Counted from the first letter of the stretch, positions 14,201 to 22,625 are shown. The stretch is 64,000 nt of DNA from Siphonodentalium dalli (GCA_032622095.1 CP136061.1:236669815-236733814), one strand, 5' to 3'. Notes: generated by a model from the sequence alone, not told the origin. Made by a program: numbers and translations.

Positions 14201-16896
14201 CCTCATATTCACATCATTGGGCATTATTGTCATGACAACTACATCCATGCTCATAGTTATGTTGAGAATACTGAGGCGAAGTAATTACCTTACATCTCAC
14301 GCAAGAAATTATTTCCCAATCCAAGATGTTGTCTAAAATGCCGACCGAAATTTGAAAACACGCCTATATTCATTTATTTTCTAACAATGGGTGTTACGTG
14401 AGTTCCACTCATATTTGCATGTGGGTACGGAACATTGATACGAAGTATTTGTTTGAGTTGGGCAATTGATACTTACAGCCAAGATGGCGACCAAACTGGT
14501 GGCCAGAAATTGAACTGTTGTTGATATTTTCACGAACTGATTTCCACTTTCATCATAATATCGATATGCGTAGACAAAACGTACATAAAATCATCTTATT
14601 GGGTTCCAACTTCAAACACATAACATAGCTTGTAGCCTTTTTCAAGAACGAAAACCAACAATTTGTAATCGCGATGTGGCATTTCAAAATCCATTCTCCA
14701 GTACCAGTAAGTGCCGATAATGGCCTCAACCCAATTAGACATATTATGACTTGCTAGATTCAGAACAATTACCTGAGAACCGAATCTGATTTGCCACATT
14801 CTGAAATATCTGGACCAGCTTCCATCTCTTCGTCTTATGAATCTAGCTCGATCACACTGACAAAGTATTGTACACTTCCTGGGGGGAAGTGTCCCTCTAA
14901 TCAGAAAGTTTAAACAATCCATTTTCCGGTGTCTAGCTCAGGATTTTTTAATATCTGCTAAATATGGGATTTGTGCATCATCTGGAACCAGAAAGGCATG
15001 CAGTCGACCACTACCCAGCGCTAGGATGATACAACGCATACCTTTACTCTTTGAATGACATATCGCCAAACTATCAAAGGCATTAGTCTTTTACCATTTC
15101 ATGATGAGAGCTGTGTTGGTGCATCATTAAAGATCCCATCCCAATGCATTCTCTTATATTTGCGAGTCTCCCATAGGGAGAATGCACTGGCTTACAAGGT
15201 CAAAGAAATATGGCCATCACAAAGATTATTTAGGATCATGGTCAAGAAGTGTAGGTACATTATGCCTTATGGTCTTGTACAACCTTAGCGTAGCAGCAAG
15301 TCAATTTGTTTGCTGAGTTTGTGAATTGACAAACTATTTATTGAGAAGTGGCTAGATGACTGGGAAGATCACTAGGTGGACATGTTGTTATCCCGATCAG
15401 GTCACCAAAGCTGAGAAAGACGCAGATAGAGAGGGCCTTCTGAAAGCTTGTATACTCATCAACTGTAAGCCTTTCCAGTTTATGTCGCAAGATGATGCTC
15501 AAGTCCCATATGTAGCATATGAATTATACCTATGCTACCACAAATGAAGCTGGGCGAGAATAAGGATATATGTATTGTTTGAAACATTCTGATCAGTACG
15601 ACCCTTCTCACAGGAAGTGTAGATGACTTTGTTGGTGTGAGCGAGAGAGATTAATCCAATGAAGAGATGGAAGCTGGTCCAGATAATCCTGAATGTGGCA
15701 AATCAGAATCAGCTCAGGTAGTTGTTCTGAATCTTACAATTCATAAACTGACTAATCGGCACACCAATCGTTACAGAATTATCGGCGCTTACTGGACAAT
15801 TTATTTAAATATATATGACGCTTCGCAATTATTCATTTCATCCTCCCATGATGTTACTAGCTGTTCTATGCGACTGATGACGTTTTAAATAGGAAATGAT
15901 AGATGATTTATGCACTGTTTTGTCTATATTTATATTATAACAACAGTGGAAATTATGATGTTACAATATAGACGACTTTTCTGGCCGCCATCTTGGCTGT
16001 GAGTATCAATTGCCCAACTTAAATGAACACTTCACATGAATGTTCCCTACCCACATGCAAATATGAGTGGAATTCATGTAACAATAGCACCCATTGTAAG
16101 GAAGTAAGGGAATATCAACGTGTTTAAAAAATTTGGTCGCCATCTTGGATTTGGGAAACTATTTCTTGCATGAGATGTAAGGTAATTATATCACCACATT
16201 ATTCCCAACTCAAATGTAAGCAGGGATGGAGTTGTCATAACAATAACGCCCACTGATGTGAATATGAAGGATTTTCGGGGATTTTTCAAATTCTGTGCGC
16301 CATTTGGGGTGCCATTTTGGATTATTACTGTTACATGTTCATTGATATAATTGTATGAGCCGACATGTTTTACTTTTCAGATATTACTGAATGAACTTGG
16401 TTTCGATGATGAATTCTTCAATAAATTGAGACAGGAGTATATTAATCCTATTTGTCGAATGCTGTATCCTGAGTGGGGAGGTGGGTTGCTGGATTCACAT
16501 AAAGCCTTCATTGTTAAATACAGCATGGAGGAAGACACGGATCTCAGTACACACTTTGATAATGCTGAAGTGACGTTGAACATTTCTCTGGGGACAGATT
16601 TCACTGACGGATCATTGTATTTCTGTAACATGCGAACAGAACCTACCAGTACGCAGATCTCTCCCTGTGAACACAGACCTACCTATGGTGTGCTTCATAG
16701 AGGGCAGCACATTCACGGAGCCCTCCCAATCGAGAGTGGTGTGAGGTACAATCTCATCATATGGATGAGGTCATCACAAATAAGAAACGAGAGGTGTCCA
16801 ATGTGTGACAGACAACCAGATCTTGTGGAGGCAATCGGCTTTGGCGATGGGTTTACCAGAACTGAGAATTCCGTTGATGTGTGTACAACACTGTGA
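2109..16896 (+). CDS. OGFOD2: OGFOD2 orthologue, complete six-exon gene (2-oxoglutarate and Fe(II)-dependent oxygenase domain protein 2)
   Basis: Exons 2109-2225, 6591-6644, 7409-7519, 10569-10668, 12286-12410 and 16381-16896 join into 340 codons plus TGA, against about 350 residues in vertebrate OGFOD2. All five introns are GT-AG; four are phase 0 and the fourth is phase 1, matched on both sides. Collinear landmarks with vertebrate OGFOD2 as I recall it: N-terminal Cys-rich CxCFxTxNxY motif, EVERR helix, LAPEF, PKGRPNTMNNYG (158-169), LDSH, HFDNAE (His227 and Asp229, iron ligands), HRGQHIHG (distal iron ligand His281), RYNL (Arg291, expected 2-oxoglutarate ligand), CPMC (Cys308/311) and GFGDGF near the end. 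Family knowledge: a P4H-type double-stranded beta-helix dioxygenase; the substrate is not known to me. The Met at 2109 is chosen because it puts the Cys motif where vertebrate proteins have it; an in-frame start at 2052 would add 19 residues with no counterpart. Introns are full of transposons, yet no exon is broken. Confidence 0.93.
2278..2449. repeat. 172-bp hairpin just inside OGFOD2 intron 1
   Basis: Arms of about 70 bases (TTAAACGTTTTACTGGTCTG at left, CCAGTAAAACGTTTATT at right) flank a short loop. It lies about 50 bp after the exon 1 donor. Probably a foldback MITE. Confidence 0.8.
2665..2712. repeat. short AGTAATATCAGACT tandem repeat
   Basis: Three to four contiguous copies of a 14-bp unit. 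Confidence 0.75.
2915..3007. mobile_element. relic of TTAA hairpin element
   Basis: Contains CTCGCCTATAAAAGAGAATG, TTTTCGCAAAA, and ends GGAAGGG then TTAA. This matches half of the element at 12634-12883; the left half is lost. Confidence 0.5.
3050..3930. repeat. TIR repeat interrupted by a TTAA MITE (copy 1)
   Basis: Ends are inverted copies (AAGTCTGTAAAACA at left; TGTTTTACAGACTT at right). The interior matches 9970-10445 on both sides of the MITE: ATAATGAGATTTTGCATAT before it and AGTCCAATTA.AT after it. Borders approximate. Confidence 0.6.
3230..3698. mobile_element. 469-bp TTAA foldback MITE, copy 1
   Basis: Flanked by TTAA (3226-3229 and 3699-3702). The perfect 14-bp TIR AGGTACTCAACCCG leads into long imperfect inverted arms, so the whole element can fold on itself. 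TTAA duplication is the piggyBac hallmark, so a piggyBac-like transposase is the inferred mobiliser. Confidence 0.88.
3703..4028. other. intron sequence, no gene seen
   Basis: The right part of the 3050-3930 repeat, then AT-rich sequence. No exon-like frame. Confidence 0.6.
4029..4157. repeat. 129-bp foldback repeat
   Basis: TTACGGGACGCTTAGTGGTC at left pairs with GATCACTAAGCATCCCGTAA at right; arms of about 45 bp include ATGGTGTCATGT and ACATGACACCAT. Confidence 0.85.
4158..5220. other. intron sequence, no gene seen
   Basis: AT-rich, with a short TA dinucleotide run near 4655-4670. Short open frames here are not conserved-looking and lack splice context. Confidence 0.55.
5225..5320. repeat. 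GGTCCCC...GGGGACC palindromic repeat
   Basis: GAGGTCCCCAGAGGGTGAAT at left, inverted as CACCCTGTGGGGACCTCATTC at right, around a GATGCTATCCCG core. One of at least eight copies in the window. Confidence 0.8.
5340..6500. repeat. longer palindromic-repeat copy split by a hAT-like element
   Basis: 5395-5545 matches the 18000-18160 copy (TATCCCCTAATT, GGGGAATTTCAATCTGATCC, AGAATGAGGT). The repeat resumes after 6394 and closes with CACCCTCTAGGGACCTCATT at about 6455-6480. Confidence 0.75.
5546..6394. mobile_element. hAT-like non-autonomous element with 8-bp TSD
   Basis: Perfect 8-bp duplication TCATGGGG at 5538-5545 and 6395-6402. Ends TAGAGTCCGAAGC and, inverted, TAGACCCCGAAGC. Subterminal regions are rich in GCCGCC/CAGCCAGC words. 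No transposase frame. 8-bp TSDs are typical of hAT elements. Confidence 0.8.
6591..6644 (+). CDS. OGFOD2: OGFOD2 exon 2 (residues 40-57)
   Basis: A 54-bp micro-exon between TACTTTCAG and GTGAGT, phase 0 on both sides. It encodes an acidic helix (SRDNMDEIIQQ) corresponding to the region just before the EVERR helix of vertebrate proteins. It is weak alone but required by frame and spacing. Confidence 0.78.
6645..7408. other. OGFOD2 intron 2, nothing else recognised
   Basis: AT-rich unique-looking sequence; no repeat from the families seen elsewhere. Confidence 0.6.
7409..7519 (+). CDS. OGFOD2: OGFOD2 exon 3 (residues 58-94)
   Basis: 111 bp after CTTTTTAG, ending AAG|GTTTGT, phase 0. It encodes EVERRKRL..SLER and PCHPEIY, matching the vertebrate EVERRQRL and ARPEVY segments. 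Confidence 0.9.
8155..8340. repeat. palindromic repeat copy in OGFOD2 intron 3
   Basis: CATGGGGAACTTCAATCTGA, then AATGAGGTCCCCAGAGGGTG, then the inverted CACCCTCTGAGGACCTCATT. Same family as 5225-5320. Confidence 0.8.
8366..9374. mobile_element. old Helentron-like array, ~155-bp units
   Basis: Five or six diverged units starting GGATCTTCGGGGTGA (about 8366, 8528, 8673, 8829, 8983) with AACATGGC, AGCCATCTTGGATTT and TGACTAAATCC words shared with the 42-43, 51-52 and 56-60 kb arrays. It ends in the same 3' terminus, GTTGAGCTACAGTGTCATTG followed by ACACTTTCAT. The 5' end is missing. Confidence 0.75.
9375..9960. other. OGFOD2 intron 3, no feature seen
   Basis: AT-rich; no exon-like frame or known repeat. 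Confidence 0.55.
9970..10445. repeat. second copy of the 3050-3930 repeat, interrupted by a TA MITE
   Basis: Shares ACTCTCCAATAATGAGATTT, CAAAGTCCAATTAT and GTGATGTTTTACA with copy 1, but lacks the TTAA MITE and carries a different one at 10250. Confidence 0.65.
10250..10403. mobile_element. TA-flanked MITE (CAGTAATGCCC family), copy 1
   Basis: TA on both sides; ends CAGTAATGCCCTAATTAATC and its inverse; arms of about 70 bp. TA target and CAGT end suggest Tc1/mariner mobilisation. Confidence 0.88.
10569..10668 (+). CDS. OGFOD2: OGFOD2 exon 4 (residues 95-127 plus one base)
   Basis: 100 bp after CATTGTAG, ending GCAG|GTCAGT. It encodes EDYLAPEFV and a following helix, matching the vertebrate AALAPEFL region. 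It ends with the first base of codon 128 (phase 1). Confidence 0.9.
10669..12285. other. OGFOD2 intron 4, no gene seen
   Basis: Contains short open frames on both strands (for example 11431-11703) without motifs or splice logic. A GC-richer patch at about 11270-11350 carries GGCGACTTCG and its near inverse. Confidence 0.5.
12286..12410 (+). CDS. OGFOD2: OGFOD2 exon 5 (residues 128-169)
   Basis: 125 bp after TCTTTCCAG, ending GGG|GTGAGT. It completes the split Gly codon and encodes VYSLPVLNAEFC, HFEESDCPKGRPNTMNNYG. This is nearly the vertebrate sequence and opens the dioxygenase domain. Confidence 0.94.
12634..12883. mobile_element. TTAA element made of two hairpins
   Basis: TTAA at 12630-12633 and 12884-12887; ends CCCTTCCATGACTGGAGC and, inverted, ACCTTTCATGACAGGAGC. 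Inside are two TCTTATATATG...CATATATAAGAGAAT hairpins facing each other. Same architecture as 33477-33868. Confidence 0.75.
13051..13227. mobile_element. TA MITE, copy 2
   Basis: TA-flanked; CAGTAATGCACTAAATAATC against GATTATTTAGTGCATTACTG-like inverse. The loop carries AAATCTCTCAGAGAGAC. Confidence 0.85.
13351..13737 (-). pseudogene. decayed coding remnant of unknown origin
   Basis: On the minus strand a ~75-codon protein-like frame (KVNTEGFSVESVQSHLI...) breaks near 13525. In the next frame it continues for ~54 codons (VEVYSTRIEEVLIWTPENTN, then VGVPDVNKLLPVIKLY) and ends at a stop at 13348-13350. Both pieces look like real protein and the join looks like a single frameshift. I do not recognise the family. 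Alternatively the second piece is a terminal exon with an acceptor near 13525. Confidence 0.38.
14140..16335. mobile_element. ~2.2-kb giant inverted repeat in OGFOD2 intron 5
   Basis: About 14140-14930 is the imperfect reverse complement of about 15600-16335. Matching pairs: CCAAGATGGCGACC with GGTCGCCATCTTGG; TCCACTCATATTTGCATGTG with CACATGCAAATATGAGTGGA; GGACCAGCTTCCATCTCTTC with GAAGAGATGGAAGCTGGTCC. The ~670-bp loop contains a fragment of another hairpin repeat. The 108-aa minus-strand frame at 14596-14922 lies in the arm and matches degraded sequence in the other arm, so it may be element-derived. Confidence 0.78.
15130..15200. mobile_element. fragment of TCTTATATATGCGAG hairpin
   Basis: CCAATGCATTCTCTTATATT, GCGAGTCTCCCATAGGGAG, AATGCACTGGC: one collapsed hairpin of the 12634 and 33477 family. 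Confidence 0.65.
16381..16896 (+). CDS. OGFOD2: OGFOD2 exon 6 (residues 170-340), catalytic core and stop
   Basis: The longest exon, after TACTTTTCAG, ending TGA. It carries the whole iron/2-oxoglutarate site: H-x-D (227/229), distal His281 and Arg291, then CPMC and a conserved C-terminus. Downstream I see no AATAAA; AATACA at 16953-16958 is a possible weak poly(A) signal. Confidence 0.95.
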   Translation: MLLNELGFDDEFFNKLRQEYINPICRMLYPEWGGGLLDSHKAFIVKYSMEEDTDLSTHFDNAEVTLNISLGTDFTDGSLYFCNMRTEPTSTQISPCEHRPTYGVLHRGQHIHGALPIESGVRYNLIIWMRSSQIRNERCPMCDRQPDLVEAIGFGDGFTRTENSVDVCTTL

Positions 16897-17150
16897 TATT
16901 TTCTGTACTTGTCCACTAATTGTATGGTGTTTTGGTAATTTTATGCCTTTTCAATACAATGAGGTTATTATTTATATTTGAGTCACACCTTAAAAAACAA
17001 AACACCAAGATTCCACTCATCCTTGATACTTCTTAACAAGGATCCGGCTCATAGTCCTACTTCATTTATTTGTATATACATTTATATTACAATTCGCTTA
17101 TTTTCCCCCCAAAACACATGGAACCGACTAGGTCATTTCCATTTCCATAT
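16897..17150. other. OGFOD2 3' flank
   Basis: Short AT-rich sequence; no canonical AATAAA in the first 100 bases. Nothing else recognised. Confidence 0.5.
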
Positions 17151-17255
17151 TCTGGATGGCAACAAGCCGTATCCTGGCTGGTAACCAGCCGTACCCTGGA
17201 TGGCAACCAGCTGTATCATGGATGGCAACAAGCCATATCCTGGATGGCAACAGGG
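17151..17255. repeat. ~22-24-bp minisatellite
   Basis: Four to five units of TGGATGGCAACAAGCCGTAT type. Confidence 0.85.
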
Positions 17256-17726
17256 AATGCACATGGGCTGTGGAGAAAATCACTTTTTTTTAGTTGAGTC
17301 GTTCCCTATTACAATACCATTTCAATTCAATTAATTGTTGATAACATCAATCTTGGAAGTGACACATCATGTCAACTTTGTGATGTGGTCTATATACACC
17401 CTATGATACAGTTTTCCTTTTTATTTGATATTCTGTTCGATGATTGTAAGATAAATTTGATGTCACCACCCAGTATGTTCCTGAGATTGGCATTCAAGTC
17501 TCGCTACCTTCTTTTGGCTGCATAGCGACTCGTCCTGGTGGACTCCTCAAATCCTTGATATACAGCCTAGAATATAGATCTCTGAAATCCACATGGTGGT
17601 GATAACCTATATTATGTATTTATAGGAGGCAGGAATCGCATTTATTAACAAATTATTCTCAAGGATAATTTCACTTGTAATGACATATTTCTTAAGCTGA
17701 ATTAATCAAGATCACATGTTTCATTG

Positions 17727-17880
17727 ATTAGGGTACCCACTATTACCCAGGGTTTCGGAACGTTGATATGGGTACCCAGGATCTCAAAACGTTGAATTCG
17801 TTACCCAGGATCTCAAAACGTTGATTAGGGTACAGAAGATGTCTGAAATGTTGATAATGCCTGCCAGGATCTCCAAAATC
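17727..17880. repeat. ~35-bp degenerate tandem repeat
   Basis: Four units of TACCCAGGATCTCAAAACGT type, increasingly diverged to the right. Confidence 0.75.
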
Positions 17881-17989
17881 TCACATAATAGATGGGACGT
17901 CATAATATTAGATAATTTGTCTGGTTTGGTTCAAGAACAAACAAATTGGTGTTTCTATTGCATTTCTGCCCATTGTTTTTAGTTACTTT

Positions 17990-18740
17990 TTCCCTTCTGG
18001 GAAGTTTCTATATCCCCTAATTATATAATTTGCAGAAGATAAAATCCATAATCGAGGAGCCCAATGGGTGAACATCACCAACTTCAACTGGGGAATTTCA
18101 ATCTGATCCTGGGTCTCCCATAGCAGTTGAGGCCAAAGCAGAATGAGGTGCCCAGAGGGTGAATTTGGTGATGCTAGCCCACTGTGTGGGATAGCGTCAC
18201 TAAATCCATCCTCTGGGGACCTCATTCTGAAATTGACAGACACACTAAATTCAGACTTGGTTATATATTCCAAAATTTCCTTAATCTTGTTAATTGTTTC
18301 TTTAGGCGAGATTTGGAGATCCGGGATATTCTAATCAATGTTTCAGAGATCCTGGATAACCAAACCACCAAACCTTGACCAATTCAGATATGCACAAGCC
18401 TGCAAATAGTGTGTCTGTCATTTGCAGAATGAGGTCCCCAGATGGTGTATTTAGTGATGCTATCCCGCATGATGGGCCAGCAGCACCAAATTCTCCCTCT
18501 GGGAACCTAACTCTGCTTAAGCCTAAACTTCTATGGGAGACCTACAATCAGATTGAATTTTTATTTCCCCTATTGCAGTTTATATCTTCTAGCTGCAAAT
18601 TGGGGGATATAGAAACTTCCCAGAATGGAAATCGTAACAATGTTAATTTGACACTATAGATACATCCCAGATGAGGCTTAAGCATAAATTCACACTCTGG
18701 GAACCTCATTCTGCAAATGACAGACACTATTTGCAGGCTT
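17990..18740. repeat. cluster of three palindromic-repeat copies
   Basis: Copies at about 17990-18240, 18375-18530 and 18530-18740, in mixed orientation, each with GAGGTCCCCAGAGGGTGAAT-type and inverted words and, in two, the TATCCCCTAATT flank. Confidence 0.75.
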
Positions 18741-18889
18741 GGATATACTTAAGGGTATGGTCATCCTATCTGAGGACACAGTATGATTCTTAGTAGTCCC
18801 AAGTTTTCCTTTGATGTAAGCCAGATAGTTAAATCGATTGGGATAATGCTGTTTTACGTCAAGGCCCCATGTATATGTCGTTCTATATC

Positions 18890-19330
18890 GGGGTTTAGTG
18901 TTGTTGACCCGCTCACCTAAACTCCACAATAACTTAAATTAATGTCACAATATAGTGATAGTAAACCAGAATATCCATAGAAAATACTATATATTTGTTC
19001 TGAACTCCACAAGAGTTAATTGTCAACTGAAAGTAGTAATGTAAAAAATATATTTTATCACAATGTTAACATAAATACGAACTCATTTTACCTTGCAAAC
19101 TGACGTTCAGTGTGAATTAAATGTAAACAAAATGAGGTTACTTGTAATTATGTGGCATATTCTATGTGCAATTTAACATTATTGTGACCGTAAGAATTTC
19201 ACTCTTTCCTATAACATATAGCACCATGATTTGTATGGTAAAATCGATTAAAAGTGATAAACATTCCCGCCACTGGATCTGGGTGTAAATTCTGCTATAG
19301 AAAGATATATATTCGTGACTTTGACTAGAT
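18890..19330. mobile_element. diverged relic related to the 38258-39591 element
   Basis: GACCCGCTCA..TAAA.CCACA, the CTGAA(A)CCCACA..AGTTG stretch, and TCACTCTTTCC...ATATAGCA appear in the same order as in 38340-39480. No ends recognised. Confidence 0.5.
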
Positions 19331-19421
19331 TATGAGGTGATTATATATCTTGACTGGATACAAATCACTTGTAAGTTGTGTGGTTGTCCTGTGAAGAACT
19401 TAGCCCCCCCTGAGCGATTCA

Positions 19422-19934
19422 TTGTGGTTGAATTCAGCTTTAATCCCCAAGCTAGTGGGGCTTCGCGCATCTCTCTCTAGAATGCCAGGTCACTCCAGCA
19501 GTACCCTCTGCTGGCCGCGACTTGGTATGCAGGGATGCTTCAGAAGACCGGGCCCGAGGAAGAAGAAGACCCCCAGCAGAAGACGAGGGGATGCAGACAG
19601 AAGAGCCAAGTGGAGAAAGAAGAATTCAGCTGACCTACCAGCTGGCACTTCCCACTCTGCTGCAATGACTGAAGTATGCCAGCCCTCATCCACAGAAGCT
19701 GCCGCCAGTCAGGAGATATCTGAGAGATGCCAAGATGACCCCTCCTGCCCAATGATCACAGACAGTGGATCAGAGGAGACTGACGTCACTTTGGCCACTC
19801 CTGCCCTGACTTCTGCATGGCGATGGACACACTACCACATAGGACACTGGCATACCACCACAGCCTGGTGTCCTCCATCTCCAGCAACAACACCACCATT
19901 AGCTCTACCATCTCCATGCCAAAATCAGTGGTAG
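19422..19934 (+). CDS. GC-rich ORF of unknown function (170 aa), possibly a transposon remnant
   Basis: An uninterrupted frame in a patch much richer in GC than its surroundings. Features: a basic segment at about residues 45-67 (GPRKKKTPSRRRGDADRRAK), then an acidic/Ser-Thr-rich stretch (SGSEETDVT), then a His/Trp/Pro-rich tail. The Arg-rich core recalls nucleic-acid-binding tails of retroelement gag-like proteins, but I cannot name one. Downstream frames (to about 20100) contain Asn runs and several stops, as if a longer coding region had decayed. It could also be an accidental frame: the opposite strand is also open. Confidence 0.35.
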   Translation: MWLNSALIPKLVGLRASLSRMPGHSSSTLCWPRLGMQGCFRRPGPRKKKTPSRRRGDADRRAKWRKKNSADLPAGTSHSAAMTEVCQPSSTEAAASQEISERCQDDPSCPMITDSGSEETDVTLATPALTSAWRWTHYHIGHWHTTTAWCPPSPATTPPLALPSPCQNQW

Positions 19935-20380
19935 TCTGGTAGAGATAAAGAAATACTGTGAGGAAGTACTCAGGAATGCGAGGCCAAGGTAAAAGCAGTC
20001 GACGAATGAGTGTCCAAAGAATTTGAAAGATCGGAAGAAAATCGCAATCGTTTCGCAGCCATCGATCAACTCGCAAATAACAACAATAACAACATAACCA
20101 ATACCAAAGAAGAAAGCTAAAAATAAGAAAAAATAACTGTCAAAATTCATCATTCATCCTTTCATTGTCATGTGAATTGTTTTAACCATTTCGTGACCCC
20201 ATCCAAAAATTCCAAAGCTGGTTGTGCGCGAGGGCCCTTCCAAATCTTCCCTGGTCCCCATCCCAAATACCTTATAAATCCAACACAATATCCTATTCGT
20301 TCTTCAATTCGATATACAATATGAGCCGACAATACAGTTCACAAGAACTTCCATCCAGCACTTGTAGGAGGCCGTTTTCA

Positions 20381-21006
20381 ATGGGAGGCCAAATTCACAT
20401 TTAATAGCTGATTACGCTTAAGGGTAATGCATTATGCTTAAGCGTAATGCTATTATGCTTAAGCGTAATGCTATTATGCTTAAGCGTAATGGCATTATGC
20501 TCAAGCGTAATGCTATTACACTTAAGCATAATGCCATCATGCTCAAGCGTAATTGCCTCAATCACAACTCCATTACACTTAATTGTAATGACATTATGCT
20601 TAAGCGTAATAGGTTTTCATGGCCTAACTACCTTACATATAATGGTATCATCTGAGGTAGATATATGTCAATAGTTACTAGCATCAGTAATTGGCTGCAT
20701 CCATTTCAACTCCAGGACAGTTTCGAGAAAAGGAATTTGAATTACGCTTAAGCGTAACGCATTTACGCTTAAGCATAATGCCATTATGCTTAAGCGTAAT
20801 ACAAATTCCAGTACACTTAAGCATTACGCTTAAGCGTAATGGAATCGTAATGGATTTACGCTTAATCATAATGCAATTACGCTTTAAGCATAATGGCATT
20901 GCGCTTAAGCATAATTCATTACGCTTATGCGCAAATGCATTACGCTTATGTGTAATGCATTACGCTTAAGCATAATTGGCTATTAAATGTGTATTTGGCC
21001 TCCCAT
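20381..21006. mobile_element. CTTAAG-palindrome TIR element, copy B
   Basis: Ends ATGGGAGGCCAAATTCACAT and, inverted, ATGGGAGGCCAAATACACAT. The interior is two blocks (20404-20630; 20745-20970) of about 15 units each of ACGCTTAAGCGTAATG type around a short unique core that shares GATATGTCAATAGT with copy A. The unit is itself a palindrome (AflII site CTTAAG). No clear TSD. Confidence 0.85.
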
Positions 21007-21189
21007 AGTGTTCACATCTATTCTCGTGCAATTCATTTGCGGTTAAGTGAAAATCCAATATTTGCTTTTCAGAAGTTGAGGCTATCACTCCAAAAAGATT
21101 TTTATAAAGGGCCAGTCCAAATTATCATTTTCATTAGGAATCCATTTTTCCCTCCTTTTTTCATTTTTCATGCTTACAAAGCTGTCAAT

Positions 21190-21480
21190 CTGTGTGTGTG
21201 TAAGACTTCAATTTGCTTGCATTAAGCGTAAATACTATGTATGAAAAAAGTATTATCGTTTAAGCACAAATAGGTTATTTGCACTTAAGTGCAAATGGGT
21301 TATTTGTGCTTAAGCGCAAATAAATTATTTGCGCTTAAGTGCAAATAAAACCTTACATACAAAGGTCTGGGTGAACCACCATGCAATCAGTCTTTATTAG
21401 ACCAATCGCTCTTCCTGACACACTCACTGTGCTCACTGATGTAAGAAATGGAACTCTAAATTTCTTCTTTCTGGATGTAC
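21190..21480. repeat. TTTGCGCTTAAGTGCAAATA repeat with conserved flank, copy 1
   Basis: Four palindromic units followed by CCTTACATACAAAGGTCTGG and GTGAACCACC. The same unit-plus-flank order occurs at 23375-23560. Confidence 0.75.
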
Positions 21481-21663
21481 AATGTGAATTTCTGCATTTA
21501 TAATTCTAAATAATTATGGATCCCGCTCAAACTGATCAAATTCTGACCAGAATGAGTTGGTTTTTAATTTATGATGAAGGAAACAAGACTGTTTCATCAG
21601 CAAATGAAAGAGACTCATTAAAGTCTGAATTGGACCAGTATATTCTCAATTGGATAGGATTAA

Positions 21664-22090
21664 AGGTACTCAATCCAATTAGGCGCTCCCCATATCATCA
21701 AGTTACAACAACATTTCTTCAAAAATAATGCTAACCACTGTCAACTGTGGTATAAAATTTCCCAAAACTTGTTATTTATTAACATTTTGACTTTGTTCTA
21801 CGAAATATGGCCGTATTATCACTTGAGTAGGCCTATCACAAAATTTGGCCGTATTACCACTTGATTTTAGAGTTGTCCATTTTCATCTGCAATTTTGTCT
21901 GAGACCGTCCATTTGACGACGTTTCTCTGGGCCACAAATAATTGCATATCTCGAGAAATAACAAACTTTAAAAATCAATATCTGATCACTCTGAGCTTTG
22001 ATGGGTGGGTTCCTTGACTCGAATCAAATATTTTTTACCCCCAAAGGCAAGAAATAGTAATTTAGGAGTGTTAATTCGGATAATGCATCT
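21664..22090. mobile_element. TTAA foldback MITE, copy 3 (diverged)
   Basis: TTAA at 21660-21663 and 22091-22094; left end AGGTACTCAATCC; interior GAGCTTTGATGGGT, TCGACTC-like and GGCAAGAAATAGTAATT words match copies 1 and 2. 427 bp. Confidence 0.75.
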
Positions 22091-22625
22091 TTAAGGACTA
22101 TGGAAACTCAATTTTGAAATGTGTCAACAGTGATTGAAAAGAGTCAGCCCAGTCAGAGGGCCATGGTCACAAGTGTGTATCATATTGTTGTAAAGAGATC
22201 AGTGGACATGCATGCTTTCCTAGTCGCCTTATCCAATCAGAGGGGTGGTGGGTTGCATGTGCCAGACACTAATCTAATCAAGATAATCCCTGTGTTGTGA
22301 TCTGCCTGCCATCTGGTCTGGTTGTAAGATATCTGCGCATATGAGATGTTTTATTGGGCCAATTTGTGACACATGTTTACATTGATTATGAGGAAACATG
22401 AAATTTCAGAGTCTTAAAATTGGGATACGTTGTTAGTTTCAGGTAGACACAGGCAACCGACCATCCCTCTGATTGGATTAGGTGACCAGGAAAGCATGCT
22501 TGTCCACAAGAAGTTATCTCTTTACTGCAATATGATACACACTTGTGACCATGGCTCTCTGACTGGGCTGACACTTTTCAATCACTGTTGACACATTTGA
22601 AAGTCGAGATTCCATATTCCTTGAA
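22091..22625. mobile_element. ~535-bp foldback element abutting MITE copy 3
   Basis: Arms of about 185 bp: GTGTCAACAGTGATTGAAAA at left, TTTTCAATCACTGTTGACAC at right, plus CCATGGTCACAAGTGTGTAT and its inverse. It begins in the same TTAA that closes MITE copy 3. Confidence 0.8.

Noticed and set aside
14596-14922. 108-aa minus-strand frame as a host gene
   Set aside because: It lies wholly in one arm of the giant inverted repeat, with a degraded version in the other arm; no known motif.
20434-20969. Repeat-peptide frames (MLKRNAI type) on both strands
   Set aside because: Direct translation of the palindromic CTTAAG repeat, open on both strands for that reason.
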